Assembly: GCF_013087515.1 (NCBI RefSeq)
Contig: NZ_JABFCN010000048.1
Coordinates: 62,001-126,000, forward strand
DNA length: 64,000 nucleotides
DNA from: Rhizobium sophorae
Lineage (GTDB): Bacteria > Pseudomonadota > Alphaproteobacteria > Rhizobiales > Rhizobiaceae
Reading direction: 5' to 3'
Positions 16,967 through 25,278 of this stretch are shown here, piece by piece. The position numbers and the translations under genes are program-made. How positions within the stretch are numbered: the stretch's first letter is position 1; every line of letters starts with the position of its first letter. The notes under the pieces were generated by a model. It was not told the origin of the DNA. It saw nothing but the letters and a program-made list of their open reading frames with translations, and made no database searches.

Positions 16967-17386
16967 ATGAGCGATATCTCTTTCGATACGGCGAGGCTCC
17001 ACGTGCTCGGCCTCGGCTGCGAGCGCGGGACGTCGCCTGCCGAGGTGCTGGCGCTTGCGATCGAGGCGCTCGATGTAGCCGGTATTGGCGCGGCGGAACT
17101 CGCAGCCATTGCCTCGATCGACAGCCGAAGACTGGAGCCGGCGATCCTTGCAGTTGCCGCGCATTTTTCCGTGCCTGCCGTGTTCTTCGACGCGCCGCGG
17201 CTGGAGCAGGAGACGCCGCGGCTTGCGAATCCCTCTGCGATCGTCTTTGCCCGCGTCGGCTGCCATGGGGTCGCCGAGGCCGCTGCGCTTGCGGCTGCGG
17301 GGCCGGATGCCGATCTTGCCGTCGCCAAGATCAAATCTGCACATGCGACGGTGGCAGTTGCCTGCAGCGGGTTGCAGAAAGCCTAA
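16967..17386 (+). CDS. cobE: CobE, cobalamin biosynthesis protein (CbiG C-terminal-like)
   Basis: A 139-residue protein matching CobE: HVLGLGCERGTSPAEVLAL near the start, then FSVPAVFFDAPRLEQE, FARVGCHGVAEAAAL and an AKIKSAHATVAVA tail. CobE is required for B12 synthesis in P. denitrificans and resembles the C-terminal domain of CbiG; its biochemical role is unclear, possibly binding early precorrin intermediates. The ATG at 16967 is chosen because the conserved region begins about 10 residues later. It is separated from cobA by the nucleoside hydrolase gene. Confidence 0.88.
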   Translation: MSDISFDTARLHVLGLGCERGTSPAEVLALAIEALDVAGIGAAELAAIASIDSRRLEPAILAVAAHFSVPAVFFDAPRLEQETPRLANPSAIVFARVGCHGVAEAAALAAAGPDADLAVAKIKSAHATVAVACSGLQKA

Positions 17387-17456
17387 TGGACGTTATGGTG
17401 GCGGCAATTCGCGGCGCCGTCCGGCAGCTTCGCGGTTCACATTCAGAGGATATCTC

Positions 17457-18410
17457 ATGCATAAGGTCATCTATGACACGGACCCTGGCGTCGACGACGC
17501 CATGGCGCTTCTCTTCCTGCACCGTCATCCCGAAATCGACCTTCTCGGCATCACCACCGTCTTCGGCAATGCTTCAGTCGAGACGACGACGCGCAATGCG
17601 CTCTTCCTGAAGCGTGAATGGAATATTCCGGCGCCCGTTTCCAAAGGCGCCAGCGTCACCATCGATTCCTCGCGCACGGAGCGGCCATGGCCGGCCATGG
17701 TGCATGGCGATAACGGCCTCGGTGATATCGACGTGCCCGAGACGATCGACCTGCCGCTCGATCCGCGCCCGGCGCATCGCTTCATCATCGATACGGTGCG
17801 CGCCAATCCGGGCGAGGTACGCCTTGTCGCCGTCGGCCGGATGACCAATCTGGCGCTGGCGTTCAAGGAAGACCCCCAGATTGCGACGCTGGTCAAGGAC
17901 GTCGTCATCATGGGCGGCAATTTCTATGTGCCGGGCAACGTTTCGCCGGTCGCCGAGGCCAATATCCACGGTGATCCCGAAGCTGCCGACATCGTCATGA
18001 CCGCGCCGTGGAAGGTGGCCGTCATCGGCCTGGACGTCACCGCAATCACCACGATGAGCCGCAGCTATCTCGGCGAAATGGCAGCTAGGGGTGACAAGGC
18101 GGTCAAGCAGCTCGACGCACTTTCGCAGTCCTACATCGATTTCTACAAGCATGCGGTCGAAGACGGCATGATGGTGCATGACAGCTGCGCTTGTGTCTAT
18201 GCCGTGGCGCCGGAGCTGTTCTCGTCGATATCGGGTGCGGTGCGTGTCGTCTGCGGCGGCATCGCCGATGGCCAGACGATCGTCAAGCGGGACGGCCGGC
18301 ATTTTCCGCCTGATGGAGAATGGGACGGCCTGCCGAGCCAGATCGTCTGCACCGGCATCGAATCGCAGAAGGTCATCGACCTCATCCGCAACACGCTGCT
18401 TGCCGCCTGA
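17457..18410 (+). CDS. Inosine-uridine-type nucleoside hydrolase
   Basis: IunH-family enzyme of about 317 residues that cleaves ribonucleosides into base and ribose. The N-terminal DTDPGVDDAMALLF is the calcium-binding DxDxxxDD signature. GNASVETTTRNAL, VAVGRMTNLALAF, VIMGGNFYVPGNVSPVAEANIHGDPEAADIV and a late MVHDSCACVYAV follow the family order. The start at ATG 17457 has GAGGA seven bases ahead. It lies about 70 bases after cobE in the same direction and about 190 before cobA; a role in nucleotide-loop metabolism is conceivable but not shown. Confidence 0.9.
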   Translation: MHKVIYDTDPGVDDAMALLFLHRHPEIDLLGITTVFGNASVETTTRNALFLKREWNIPAPVSKGASVTIDSSRTERPWPAMVHGDNGLGDIDVPETIDLPLDPRPAHRFIIDTVRANPGEVRLVAVGRMTNLALAFKEDPQIATLVKDVVIMGGNFYVPGNVSPVAEANIHGDPEAADIVMTAPWKVAVIGLDVTAITTMSRSYLGEMAARGDKAVKQLDALSQSYIDFYKHAVEDGMMVHDSCACVYAVAPELFSSISGAVRVVCGGIADGQTIVKRDGRHFPPDGEWDGLPSQIVCTGIESQKVIDLIRNTLLAA

Positions 18411-18600
18411 CGGACTGGAAGGCCGGCCGCGCCGCGGCTAGCCTTTGTGATGATATTATAATGTATTCATATTGTTGGGTGGGTTTGTTGCGAAAGCGAA
18501 TCCGCCTCTTCACAAAGTGAGTCATAGCAATCTCAGCAACTTCCAGTGAGGTGACGGGCGCGGCGTTGACCTTGCCCTTTGCGGGGCCTAGATCAGCAAC

Positions 18601-19440
18601 ATGATCGATGCCGCATTCTCCCATCTTCCGGCGCTGGAGCCGGGCAGTGTCTGGCTGGTTGGCGCCGGTCCCGGCGATCCCGGGCTTTTGACGCTGCTCG
18701 CCGCCAAGGGGCTTTTCGAGGCCGACGTCATCGTCCACGATGCGCTGGTCAATGAGGAATGTCTGGCGCTGGCGAGGCCGGGAACGCTGGTGGAGTATGC
18801 CGGCAAGCGCGGCGGCAAGCCTTCGGCGAAGCAGCGCGATATTTCGCTGCGGCTGGTGGAGTTGGCGCGCGCCGGCAAGCGGGTGCTGCGGCTGAAGGGC
18901 GGCGATCCCTTCGTCTTCGGGCGCGGCGGTGAGGAGGCATTGACGCTGGTCGAGCACAATATTCCGTTCCGCATCGTGCCCGGCATCACCGCCGGGATCG
19001 GTGGGCTCGCCTATGCCGGCATTCCGGTGACGCATCGCGACATCAACCATGCCGTGACCTTCCTGACCGGCCATGATTCTTCCGGCATCGTGCCCGACAG
19101 GATCAACTGGGAGGCGATCGGCCGAGGCTCGCCCGTCATCGTCATGTACATGGCGATGAAGCATATTGCCGAGATCAGCGCCCGCCTGATCGCAGCAGGC
19201 CGGCTGCCGTCCGAGCCCGTCGCCTTCGTCTGCAATGCCGCCACCGGCCGGCAGCAGGTGCTGGAGACGACGCTCGGAGAGGCAACCGAGGCTGTTGCCG
19301 CTTCAGGGCTCGAACCGCCGGCGGTTGTCGTCGTCGGCGAGGTGGTGCGGCTCAGGGCTTCACTCGATTGGCTCGGTGCACTGGCTGGGCGGCGCTTGCT
19401 GCCCGATCCGTTCCGCCGATCCGGCAAGGTGCGGGCATGA
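18601..19440 (+). CDS. cobA: Uroporphyrinogen-III C-methyltransferase (SUMT)
   Basis: CobA methylates uroporphyrinogen III at C-2 and C-7 with SAM, giving precorrin-2, the entry to the corrin branch. The 279-residue length fits. Diagnostic motifs are VGAGPGDPGLLTLLAAKGL near residue 20, VHDALV, GGDPFVFGRGGEE, VPGITAGIGGLAYAGIPVTHR and MYMAMKHI. Its TGA overlaps the cobB start (ATGA at 19437-19440), and cobC and cobD follow in the same way, so this is the head of a tight cobABCD operon. No riboswitch boxes were found in the 190 bases upstream. Confidence 0.96.
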   Translation: MIDAAFSHLPALEPGSVWLVGAGPGDPGLLTLLAAKGLFEADVIVHDALVNEECLALARPGTLVEYAGKRGGKPSAKQRDISLRLVELARAGKRVLRLKGGDPFVFGRGGEEALTLVEHNIPFRIVPGITAGIGGLAYAGIPVTHRDINHAVTFLTGHDSSGIVPDRINWEAIGRGSPVIVMYMAMKHIAEISARLIAAGRLPSEPVAFVCNAATGRQQVLETTLGEATEAVAASGLEPPAVVVVGEVVRLRASLDWLGALAGRRLLPDPFRRSGKVRA

Positions 19441-20747
19441 GCGGCCTCCTGATCGCAGCGCCGTCCTCCGGCGCCGGCAAGACGACGGTGACGCTCGGGC
19501 TGCTCAGGGCGCTTCGCCGGCGCGGCATCGCGGTCGCGCCCGGCAAGGCCGGCCCTGACTATATCGACCCTGCCTTCCATGCGGCGGCAAGCGGCACGCT
19601 CTGTCTGAATTTCGATCCCTGGGCGATGCGCCCGGAACTGATTTCGGCCAATGCTGCCCTGCACCGCTCCGGCGACCGCATCCTCGTCATCGAGGCGATG
19701 ATGGGGCTTTTCGACGGCGCGGCTGACGGCAAGGGCACGGCCGCCGATCTTGCCGCCCAGCTCGGCCTTTCCGTGGTGCTCGTCGTCGACGCCTCGCGCA
19801 TGTCACAGTCGGTGGCGCCGCTGGTTGCCGGTTTTGCCGGTTTTCGCGCCGATGTCCGCGTTGCCGGCGTCATCCTCAACAAAGTCGGCAGCGACCGGCA
19901 CGAAGCGATGCTGCGACAGGCGCTGGATTCTATCCGCATGCCCGTCATCGCCGTCATCGGCAGCGACAAAGGACTTTCCCTGCCGGAGCGTCACCTCGGG
20001 CTCGTCCAAGCTGGTGAACACGCTACGCTCGACGGTTTCATTGACCATGCGGCGGATGCCGTTTCCGAGGAATGCAATTTCGAATTTCTGCTGCGCATCG
20101 CCAGGCAGGGGCTCAACCGGCCATCGGCCGCCAATATCGATCGGTTGCCGCCGCTGGGTGCCCGCATCGCCGTGGCGCGCGATGTCGCCTTTGCCTTTTC
20201 CTACGAGCATATGCTGCTCGGATGGCGCCGCCGGGGTGCTGTTATCTCTTTCTTCTCGCCGCTCGCCGACGAGGCGCCGGCTGGCGATGCCGATGCGATC
20301 TATCTGCCTGGCGGTTATCCCGAGTTGCATGCCGGACGGCTCGCAGAGGCGCAGAATTTCCGCGCCGGCATGCTTGACGCGGCGGCGCGCGACGTCAGGA
20401 TCTACGGCGAGTGCGGCGGCTACATGGTGCTCGGTGACGGGTTGATTGATGCGGAGGGCAAGCGCCATCAGATGCTCGGCCTGCTTCCCGTCGTCACCAG
20501 CTATGCCGAGCGCAAACGCCATCTCGGCTATCGCCGTGTTGTGCCCCTCGACGGCGCCTTCTTTGCGCGGATGATGACGGCCCATGAATTCCACTATTCC
20601 AGCGTCGTCTTCGAGGGCGAGGGCAAGCGGCTTTTTCAGGTGCAGGATGCGCTCGGGACCGATCTGGGGGCTGCCGGTCTCCGGCGCGACCAGGTGGCTG
20701 GCTCCTACATGCATCTGATCGATCTTGCCGGAGCAACGGCTGCATGA
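19437..20747 (+). CDS. cobB: Hydrogenobyrinic acid a,c-diamide synthase (cobyrinic acid a,c-diamide synthase)
   Basis: CobB amidates the a and c carboxyls of hydrogenobyrinic acid with glutamine and ATP, making the substrate of the CobNST chelatase. It has 436 residues, with an N-terminal ATPase domain (P-loop APSSGAGKTT, residues 8-17; GPDYIDPAFH; EAMMGLFDG) and a C-terminal glutamine amidotransferase domain with nucleophile Cys326 in GECGGYMVLG. The frame is open back to 19368, but the ATG at 19437 overlaps the cobA stop and sits directly before the P-loop strand. Confidence 0.96.
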   Translation: MSGLLIAAPSSGAGKTTVTLGLLRALRRRGIAVAPGKAGPDYIDPAFHAAASGTLCLNFDPWAMRPELISANAALHRSGDRILVIEAMMGLFDGAADGKGTAADLAAQLGLSVVLVVDASRMSQSVAPLVAGFAGFRADVRVAGVILNKVGSDRHEAMLRQALDSIRMPVIAVIGSDKGLSLPERHLGLVQAGEHATLDGFIDHAADAVSEECNFEFLLRIARQGLNRPSAANIDRLPPLGARIAVARDVAFAFSYEHMLLGWRRRGAVISFFSPLADEAPAGDADAIYLPGGYPELHAGRLAEAQNFRAGMLDAAARDVRIYGECGGYMVLGDGLIDAEGKRHQMLGLLPVVTSYAERKRHLGYRRVVPLDGAFFARMMTAHEFHYSSVVFEGEGKRLFQVQDALGTDLGAAGLRRDQVAGSYMHLIDLAGATAA

Positions 20748-21787
20748 GCGCACCGATCGCCCATGGCGGCGGCATCACCGCCGCTGCCGTTGCCTTCGGC
20801 GGCAGACCGGAAGATTGGCTCGATCTTTCCACGGGCATCAACCCGTGCCCCGTCGCTCTGCCGGACATTCCCGCAAGGGCCTGGCATCGCCTGCCGGATA
20901 GGCACTTCGTCGACGAGGCGAGCCGTGCGGCGCGCGATCACTATGGCTGCGGTGAGATCCTGCCGCTGCCGGTACCAGGCACACAATCGGCGATCCAGCT
21001 TCTGCCGCGTCTTATTCAGGCGGACGATACGATCGCCGTGACGGACGAACGGGTGGCCGTGACAGACAGTAGGGTTGCCGTGGTATCGCCGACCTATGGC
21101 GAGTATGCGCGCGCCTTCGCCTCGGCCGGTTTTGCCGTCGATACGGTCGACGATCTTGCCGCGATCGGGAGCGAGCATCGGCTGGCCATCGTCGTCAATC
21201 CGAACAATCCCGATGGCAGGGTCTGGCCGGCCGAAATGCTGATTGCCCTGCATGGCAGAATGAAATCGGCGAACGGCTTTCTCGTCGTCGACGAGGCCTT
21301 CGGTGATGCCGATCCGGCGCTCAGCCTCACATCCCGTGCGCCGCAGCTTCCGAACCTCATCATCTTCCGTTCTTTCGGCAAGTTCTTCGGGCTTGCCGGC
21401 CTGCGGCTCGGTTTTGCGATTGCGCGAGATGATATTCTCGCGCGTTTCGAAGACTGGTTGGGTCCCTGGGCGGTCTCCGGCCCGGCTCTTTCGATTGCGG
21501 GTTCGCTGCTGCGCTCAGATGTCTCTCCGATTCGCGGTCGCATCAATGAACGCTGCGCCGGCCTGCATGGGGTGCTCAAGGGCGCCGGGTTGCAGATCTC
21601 AGGAGGGACGGCACTCTTCACCCTTGTTGCTGATGCGAGAGCCGGCGACATTTACACGCATCTTTGCCGCCATCATATTCTCGTCCGCAAGTTCGACTAT
21701 GCGCCGGATTGGCTGCGTTTCGGGCTGACGCCCGATCCGGCGGCCGACAGGCGGCTTGGCGAAGCCCTTCAGAGATTTGAGCGATGA
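20744..21787 (+). CDS. cobC: Threonine-phosphate decarboxylase / CobC aminotransferase-fold protein
   Basis: PLP enzyme of 347 residues in the aspartate-aminotransferase fold (CobD in Salmonella naming). It forms (R)-1-amino-2-propanol phosphate from L-threonine phosphate for the nucleotide arm. Motifs are HGGGITAAA and DLSTGINPCP at the N-terminus, PGTQSAIQLLPR, VVNPNNPDGR, and the Schiff-base Lys213 in RSFGKFFGLAGLRLG. It overlaps cobB upstream and cobD downstream by 4 bases (ATGA). Confidence 0.94.
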   Translation: MSAPIAHGGGITAAAVAFGGRPEDWLDLSTGINPCPVALPDIPARAWHRLPDRHFVDEASRAARDHYGCGEILPLPVPGTQSAIQLLPRLIQADDTIAVTDERVAVTDSRVAVVSPTYGEYARAFASAGFAVDTVDDLAAIGSEHRLAIVVNPNNPDGRVWPAEMLIALHGRMKSANGFLVVDEAFGDADPALSLTSRAPQLPNLIIFRSFGKFFGLAGLRLGFAIARDDILARFEDWLGPWAVSGPALSIAGSLLRSDVSPIRGRINERCAGLHGVLKGAGLQISGGTALFTLVADARAGDIYTHLCRHHILVRKFDYAPDWLRFGLTPDPAADRRLGEALQRFER

Positions 21788-22764
21788 CGATCGACGAAAA
21801 CCTTCTCGTACTGCTTCTGGCGCTGCTGCTCGACCGGATCGCCGGCGATCCGCAATGGCTGTGGTCGCGGGTGCCGCATCCCGTCGCCATCTTCGGCGCG
21901 GCGATCTCCTATGCCGACCAGCAGCTCAACCCATCAAGCCTGACGGGTTCGCAACGCCGGATGAACGGCGTCGCCGCCATCCTGGCGCTGCTTCTTCTGG
22001 CAGTGGCCGGAGGCCTCGTGTTCGACCGGTTCTTCGCGCTGTTCGGCCTTGCCGGCATTCTGCTGGAAACGGGGCTGGTGGCGATCTTCTTGGCGCAAAA
22101 AAGCCTTGCCGATCATGTCGCAGCCGTCGCCACCGCTCTTCGCGGCGAGGGGCTTGCCGGCGGCCGGGCCGCGGTCTCACGTATCGTCGGGCGCGATCCC
22201 GAGACTTTGGACGAACCGGCCGTGTGCCGCGCGGCGATCGAAAGCCTTGCCGAGAATTTCTCCGATGGCGTCGTGGCGCCGGCGCTCTGCTATGCCGTCT
22301 TCGGCCTGCCGGGGCTGCTCGCCTACAAGATGCTGAACACAGCCGATTCGATGATCGGCCACAGGTCGGAAAAATACATCGATTTCGGCTGGGCGGCGGC
22401 CCGGCTCGACGATATCGCCAACTGGCCGGCCGCCCGCCTCTCGATCCTGCTGATCGCCGCCGGCGCCTGGATCAAGCGCGGCACCAGTGCCAGCCGAGAA
22501 GCGGTTCGGGTGGCGATGCGCGATGGCGGCCTGCACCGCTCGCCGAATTCCGGCCGGCCGGAAGCGGCAATGGCCGGTGCGCTCAATGTCCAACTCGCCG
22601 GGCCTCGGGTCTATGGCGGCGTCATCGTGGCCGAGCCGATGATCAACAATCCCGGGCGCGATATGGCCACTGCGGCCGACATCGAGGACGGCGTTTCGGT
22701 GTTCTATGCCAGCTGCATGGTGTTTACGGGCATCATCTTCGGGCTGTTCTTGTGTTTTCTCTAG
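21784..22764 (+). CDS. cobD: Adenosylcobinamide-phosphate synthase
   Basis: CobD (CbiB) joins aminopropanol phosphate to adenosylcobyric acid. It is an integral membrane protein of 326 residues with hydrophobic segments at the N-terminus, near residues 60-110 and at the C-terminus. Family motifs are LDRIAGDPQWLWSRVPHPV near the start, ESLAENFSDGVVAPALCYAVFGLPG, YKMLNTADSMIGH and RDGGLHRSPNSGRPEAAMAGAL. It closes the cobABCD operon. Confidence 0.96.
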   Translation: MTIDENLLVLLLALLLDRIAGDPQWLWSRVPHPVAIFGAAISYADQQLNPSSLTGSQRRMNGVAAILALLLLAVAGGLVFDRFFALFGLAGILLETGLVAIFLAQKSLADHVAAVATALRGEGLAGGRAAVSRIVGRDPETLDEPAVCRAAIESLAENFSDGVVAPALCYAVFGLPGLLAYKMLNTADSMIGHRSEKYIDFGWAAARLDDIANWPAARLSILLIAAGAWIKRGTSASREAVRVAMRDGGLHRSPNSGRPEAAMAGALNVQLAGPRVYGGVIVAEPMINNPGRDMATAADIEDGVSVFYASCMVFTGIIFGLFLCFL

Positions 22765-22841
22765 GTACCCCACCCGGTGGACATGGCCGACGCAAAGGTT
22801 TATTCGAACCGCCTCATATCTTATCAGACGGAAGCAGAGCG

Positions 22842-23042
22842 ATGACAGTCCAGGTTGAATTACCGTGCCCGAAGTGCAAAAGCACCAAGATGAAGTTCGA
22901 GCGCCCGGAGATCCGGGAGACCGACATCATCACCTGCGCTGCCTGCGGCCATAATCTCGGTACGATGGCCTCGATCCGCGAGAAGATGAACAAGGCCTAT
23001 CAGCGGCTGAATCAGCCTTCGGCGGCGCGCAAGCTGCAGTAA
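22842..23042 (+). CDS. Small zinc-ribbon protein
   Basis: A 66-residue protein whose ATG at 22842 lies 77 bases after cobD. Two cysteine pairs, CPKC (Cys9, Cys12) and CAAC (Cys32, Cys35), form a typical zinc ribbon, followed by a charged helix (MASIREKMNKAYQRLNQ). Partner and role unknown; it may share the cobD transcript. A longer frame in this region is a cobD shadow, so only this segment is annotated. Confidence 0.75.
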   Translation: MTVQVELPCPKCKSTKMKFERPEIRETDIITCAACGHNLGTMASIREKMNKAYQRLNQPSAARKLQ

Positions 23043-23189
23043 GCGGGCGCTGCCTTCCTGCGGCGCATCGTGTCCGGCCAGTCCCGTTAGAATTGTGATT
23101 ACCATTCGGGTTAAAGTTATAGAATAAGTATTGCCGTAGTCTCTCTGCCCTGAGGGCGCAATTAAGCTGCGCGAGTTCGAAGAGGGGTT

Positions 23190-23621
23190 ATGATGAAGAC
23201 GATTTTGGCGGCTGCGGCCGCAAGTTTATTGCTGCAGTTTTCTCCTGTTGCCGCTCAGGCGGCAACGCTGGTCGCCAATATCAGCATCGGCAAGCAGACG
23301 ATGACTGTTTCCGAGAACGGCTTTGTCAAGTATCGCTGGAAGGTTTCGACCGCGCGCAACGGCTATGTCACGCCGACCGGTTCGTGGCGCGCCAAGTGGC
23401 TGTCGCGCGATCACCGCTCAAGGAAATACGACAATGCGCCGATGCCGTACGCCGTGTTCTTCAACGGCGGTTATGCCGTTCACGCCACCTTCGACCTGAA
23501 GCGCCTGGGCCGGCCGGCCTCGCATGGCTGTGTTCGGCTGCATCCCGACAATGCCGCCGAGTTCTTCTCGCTGGCCAGGCAGGCCGGCCTTGCCAATACC
23601 CGCGTGGTTATTACCCGCTGA
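23190..23621 (+). CDS. L,D-transpeptidase (YkuD domain), secreted
   Basis: A 143-residue protein with signal peptide MMKTILAAAAASLLLQFSPVAA followed almost at once by the catalytic domain. The active-site pattern is HATFDLKRLGRPASHGCVRL with nucleophile Cys114. Such enzymes make 3-3 peptidoglycan crosslinks or attach proteins to the wall in the periplasm. It is a minimal form, without LysM or other binding domains. GAGGGG upstream supports the start; MMK leaves two possible ATGs. Confidence 0.9.
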   Translation: MMKTILAAAAASLLLQFSPVAAQAATLVANISIGKQTMTVSENGFVKYRWKVSTARNGYVTPTGSWRAKWLSRDHRSRKYDNAPMPYAVFFNGGYAVHATFDLKRLGRPASHGCVRLHPDNAAEFFSLARQAGLANTRVVITR

Positions 23622-23654
23622 TCTCGGATCAGCAAATCGACAGCTGATCCCGTT

Positions 23655-24377
23655 TTATGCGCTGATCATCCGCTCCAGCTCATCCATGTCGGGCACGATG
23701 ATATGTCGGAAGTTCTCGATGCGGATGACGCCGCTCTTGCGCAGCCTGGTCATCTGGCGGCTGACGGTTTCGATCGTCATCCCGAGAAAATCGGCGATCT
23801 CGGCGCGGGACAGCGGCAGGTCGAAAGCGGTGCTCGTGGCGGTCTGCGGTTCAGCGTGTGTGGCGATGAGGTAAAGCAGGCTTGCGACTTTCTCGCCTGC
23901 GGTGCGCCGGCCGAGGGTCAGCATCCATTCGCGTGCGGCATCCAACTCCTTCAATGCCTGATCGTGCAGACGGCGTTGCAGCTCCGGCGTCTCCGATATC
24001 ATGCGGTCGATCAGATTACGGGGGAAGACGCAGATTTCGGCGTCGGTCGCGGCTTCCGCGGACAGCGTGCTTTCGCGCACGAAAGGCCTGCCGACGAAAT
24101 CGGGGGCGAATTGCAGGCCGACGATCTGTTGGCGTCCGTCCTGCATCATCTTGCAGAGCTTCACCACCCCGCGCATGATGTTCGAATAGAAAGAGCTTTC
24201 CGACCCCTGGGCGATGATCTCGCAGCCGGCCTCGACCTTGCGGCGCAGAGAGTGGCGGTTGAGCTCCCTCAGTTGACCATTGGACAGAGCGCCGCAGACG
24301 ACGCCGTGCCGCGCCTGGCAGGAAGCGCAAGCGACGGGAGTGCCGGTCTCGAAAAGCTCACTGCGGGCAACATCCAT
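23655..24377 (-). CDS. fnrN: FnrN, oxygen-responsive Crp/Fnr-family regulator
   Basis: A 240-residue Crp/Fnr protein with an N-terminal cysteine cluster CASCQARHGVVC (Cys17, Cys20, Cys28) and Cys116 in AEICVFPR. These four could ligate an oxygen-sensitive 4Fe-4S cluster as in Fnr. The cyclic-nucleotide-like beta domain spans about residues 45-150, and the C-terminal HTH has the recognition helix TIETVSRQMTRL. In rhizobia FnrN activates microaerobic and symbiotic genes such as fixNOQP. Two anaeroboxes upstream (24464-24477 and 24496-24509) match its known autoregulated promoter. Confidence 0.92.
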   Translation of the reverse strand: MDVARSELFETGTPVACASCQARHGVVCGALSNGQLRELNRHSLRRKVEAGCEIIAQGSESSFYSNIMRGVVKLCKMMQDGRQQIVGLQFAPDFVGRPFVRESTLSAEAATDAEICVFPRNLIDRMISETPELQRRLHDQALKELDAAREWMLTLGRRTAGEKVASLLYLIATHAEPQTATSTAFDLPLSRAEIADFLGMTIETVSRQMTRLRKSGVIRIENFRHIIVPDMDELERMISA

Positions 24378-24463
24378 GTCCTGATCCCTTTTGAAATCCT
24401 CGTCTGGCTGGCACGACTGGCGCGTCCGGCATGGCCAGCATGCCCCGCATGCCCCAGCGCCGC

Positions 24464-24477
24464 TTGAGGATTATCAA
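24464..24477 (-). promoter_or_regulatory. Proximal anaerobox of fnrN
   Basis: TTGAGGATTATCAA differs from the TTGAT-N4-ATCAA consensus by one base. It lies 87 bases upstream of the fnrN start. In R. leguminosarum a proximal box is reported to mediate repression by FnrN itself. Confidence 0.75.
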
Positions 24478-24495
24478 TTTCGCCGAGATCTCTGT

Positions 24496-24509
24496 TTGAT
24501 CTAGATCAA
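24496..24509 (-). promoter_or_regulatory. Distal anaerobox of fnrN
   Basis: TTGATCTAGATCAA is a perfect palindromic FNR/FixK/FnrN site, centred 31 bases upstream of the proximal box. In R. leguminosarum the distal box mediates activation of fnrN at low oxygen. It could also act on the divergent acpXL cluster about 290 bases away. Confidence 0.85.
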
Positions 24510-24795
24510 ACCATACCCGCCCAGGGGTTTTGTCGGGTACCGTGCTTGCCCGGTGCGAGGGCGGTCCGTGGGTTTGATTCGGACGGCTTCTTCGACCTGC
24601 CGGCGGTGCTGGCCTTCCACAGGGCCTCGCCTTCCGCCTCGACGCCTGTTCGGGTGACGGCAGAGGCCGGCATTCCATTGCTGTTTAGGCAACACCCGAC
24701 CGGCAAATTGCGGTAGCGGCGGGACGAAAGCATTGGCTTTTGAAATGGATTTGCCTATGAGGGGGTCTAAATCGTCATTTCATGAGGTACAGCGC

Positions 24796-25074
24796 GTGAC
24801 CGCTACATTCGATAAAGTTGCCGACATTATTGCAGAAACCAGCGAGATCGACCGCGCGACGATCACGCCGGAGAGCCATACGATCGACGACCTCGGTATC
24901 GACAGCCTCGATTTCCTCGACATCGTCTTTGCGATCGACAAGGAATTCGGCATCAAGATCCCGCTCGAAAAGTGGACGCAGGAAGTCAACGAAGGCAAGG
25001 TTTCCACCGAAGAATATTTCGTGCTGAAGAACCTGTGCGCCAAGATCGACGAGCTCAAAGCAGCCAAGGCCTGA
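24796..25074 (+). CDS. acpXL: Specialised acyl carrier protein for very-long-chain fatty acid (AcpXL)
   Basis: A 92-residue acyl carrier protein that carries the 27-hydroxyoctacosanoyl chain of rhizobial lipid A. The phosphopantetheine site is Ser37 in [16 protein letters not shown]. The chosen start is the GTG at 24796, giving [12 protein letters not shown] as in known AcpXL; upstream frame is open to 24733 but not conserved. A GAGG lies about 9 bases ahead. It heads the VLCFA cluster and is followed by a hairpin (25098-25137) that may reduce read-through, giving more ACP than enzymes. Confidence 0.95.
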
Positions 25075-25097
25075 GCGATATACCAGTCTTTTTTGAA

Positions 25098-25137
25098 CGC
25101 CCTGCCGCCGTGAATATGGCGGCCGGGCGGTTTCGTT
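25098..25137 (+). terminator. Probable intrinsic (partial) terminator after acpXL
   Basis: CGCCCTGCCGCC (25098-25109) pairs with GGCGGCCGGGCG (25118-25129) with one internal mismatch and an 8-nt loop, followed by GTTTCGTT. The T-tract is imperfect, so it may be leaky. Confidence 0.6.
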
Positions 25138-25140
25138 CCT

Positions 25141-25232
25141 AACTAGTGCGTGCCGCCCAAAAGTGCGCAGCGGTTTTGGGACAACGGCATGCATAAAAAC
25201 AAAGACCTAAAGTGCGAACCAGGCGTGCTTTA
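25141..25232. repeat. Recurrent rhizobial intergenic repeat between acpXL and fabZ
   Basis: The block containing GTGCGCAGCGGTTTTGGGA and GCATGCATAAAAACAAAGAC, ending in TAAAG...CTTTAG complementarity, looks like a dispersed intergenic element I associate with Rhizobium genomes. Its boundaries and copy number cannot be tested from one window. Confidence 0.5.
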
Positions 25233-25278
25233 GGCGTCACCGGCGGGCGGATCTGGCCTGTCGGGCCGGAGGATCCGA

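Noticed and set aside
18411..18600. Second cobalamin riboswitch ahead of cobA
   Set aside because: None of the conserved boxes (GCCACTG, GGGAAGGC, the AGACCTGCC end) occur in this interval.
21756..22841. 428-residue plus-strand frame overlapping cobD
   Set aside because: Frame-shifted shadow of cobD; only its last 66 codons, after cobD, make a credible zinc-ribbon protein.
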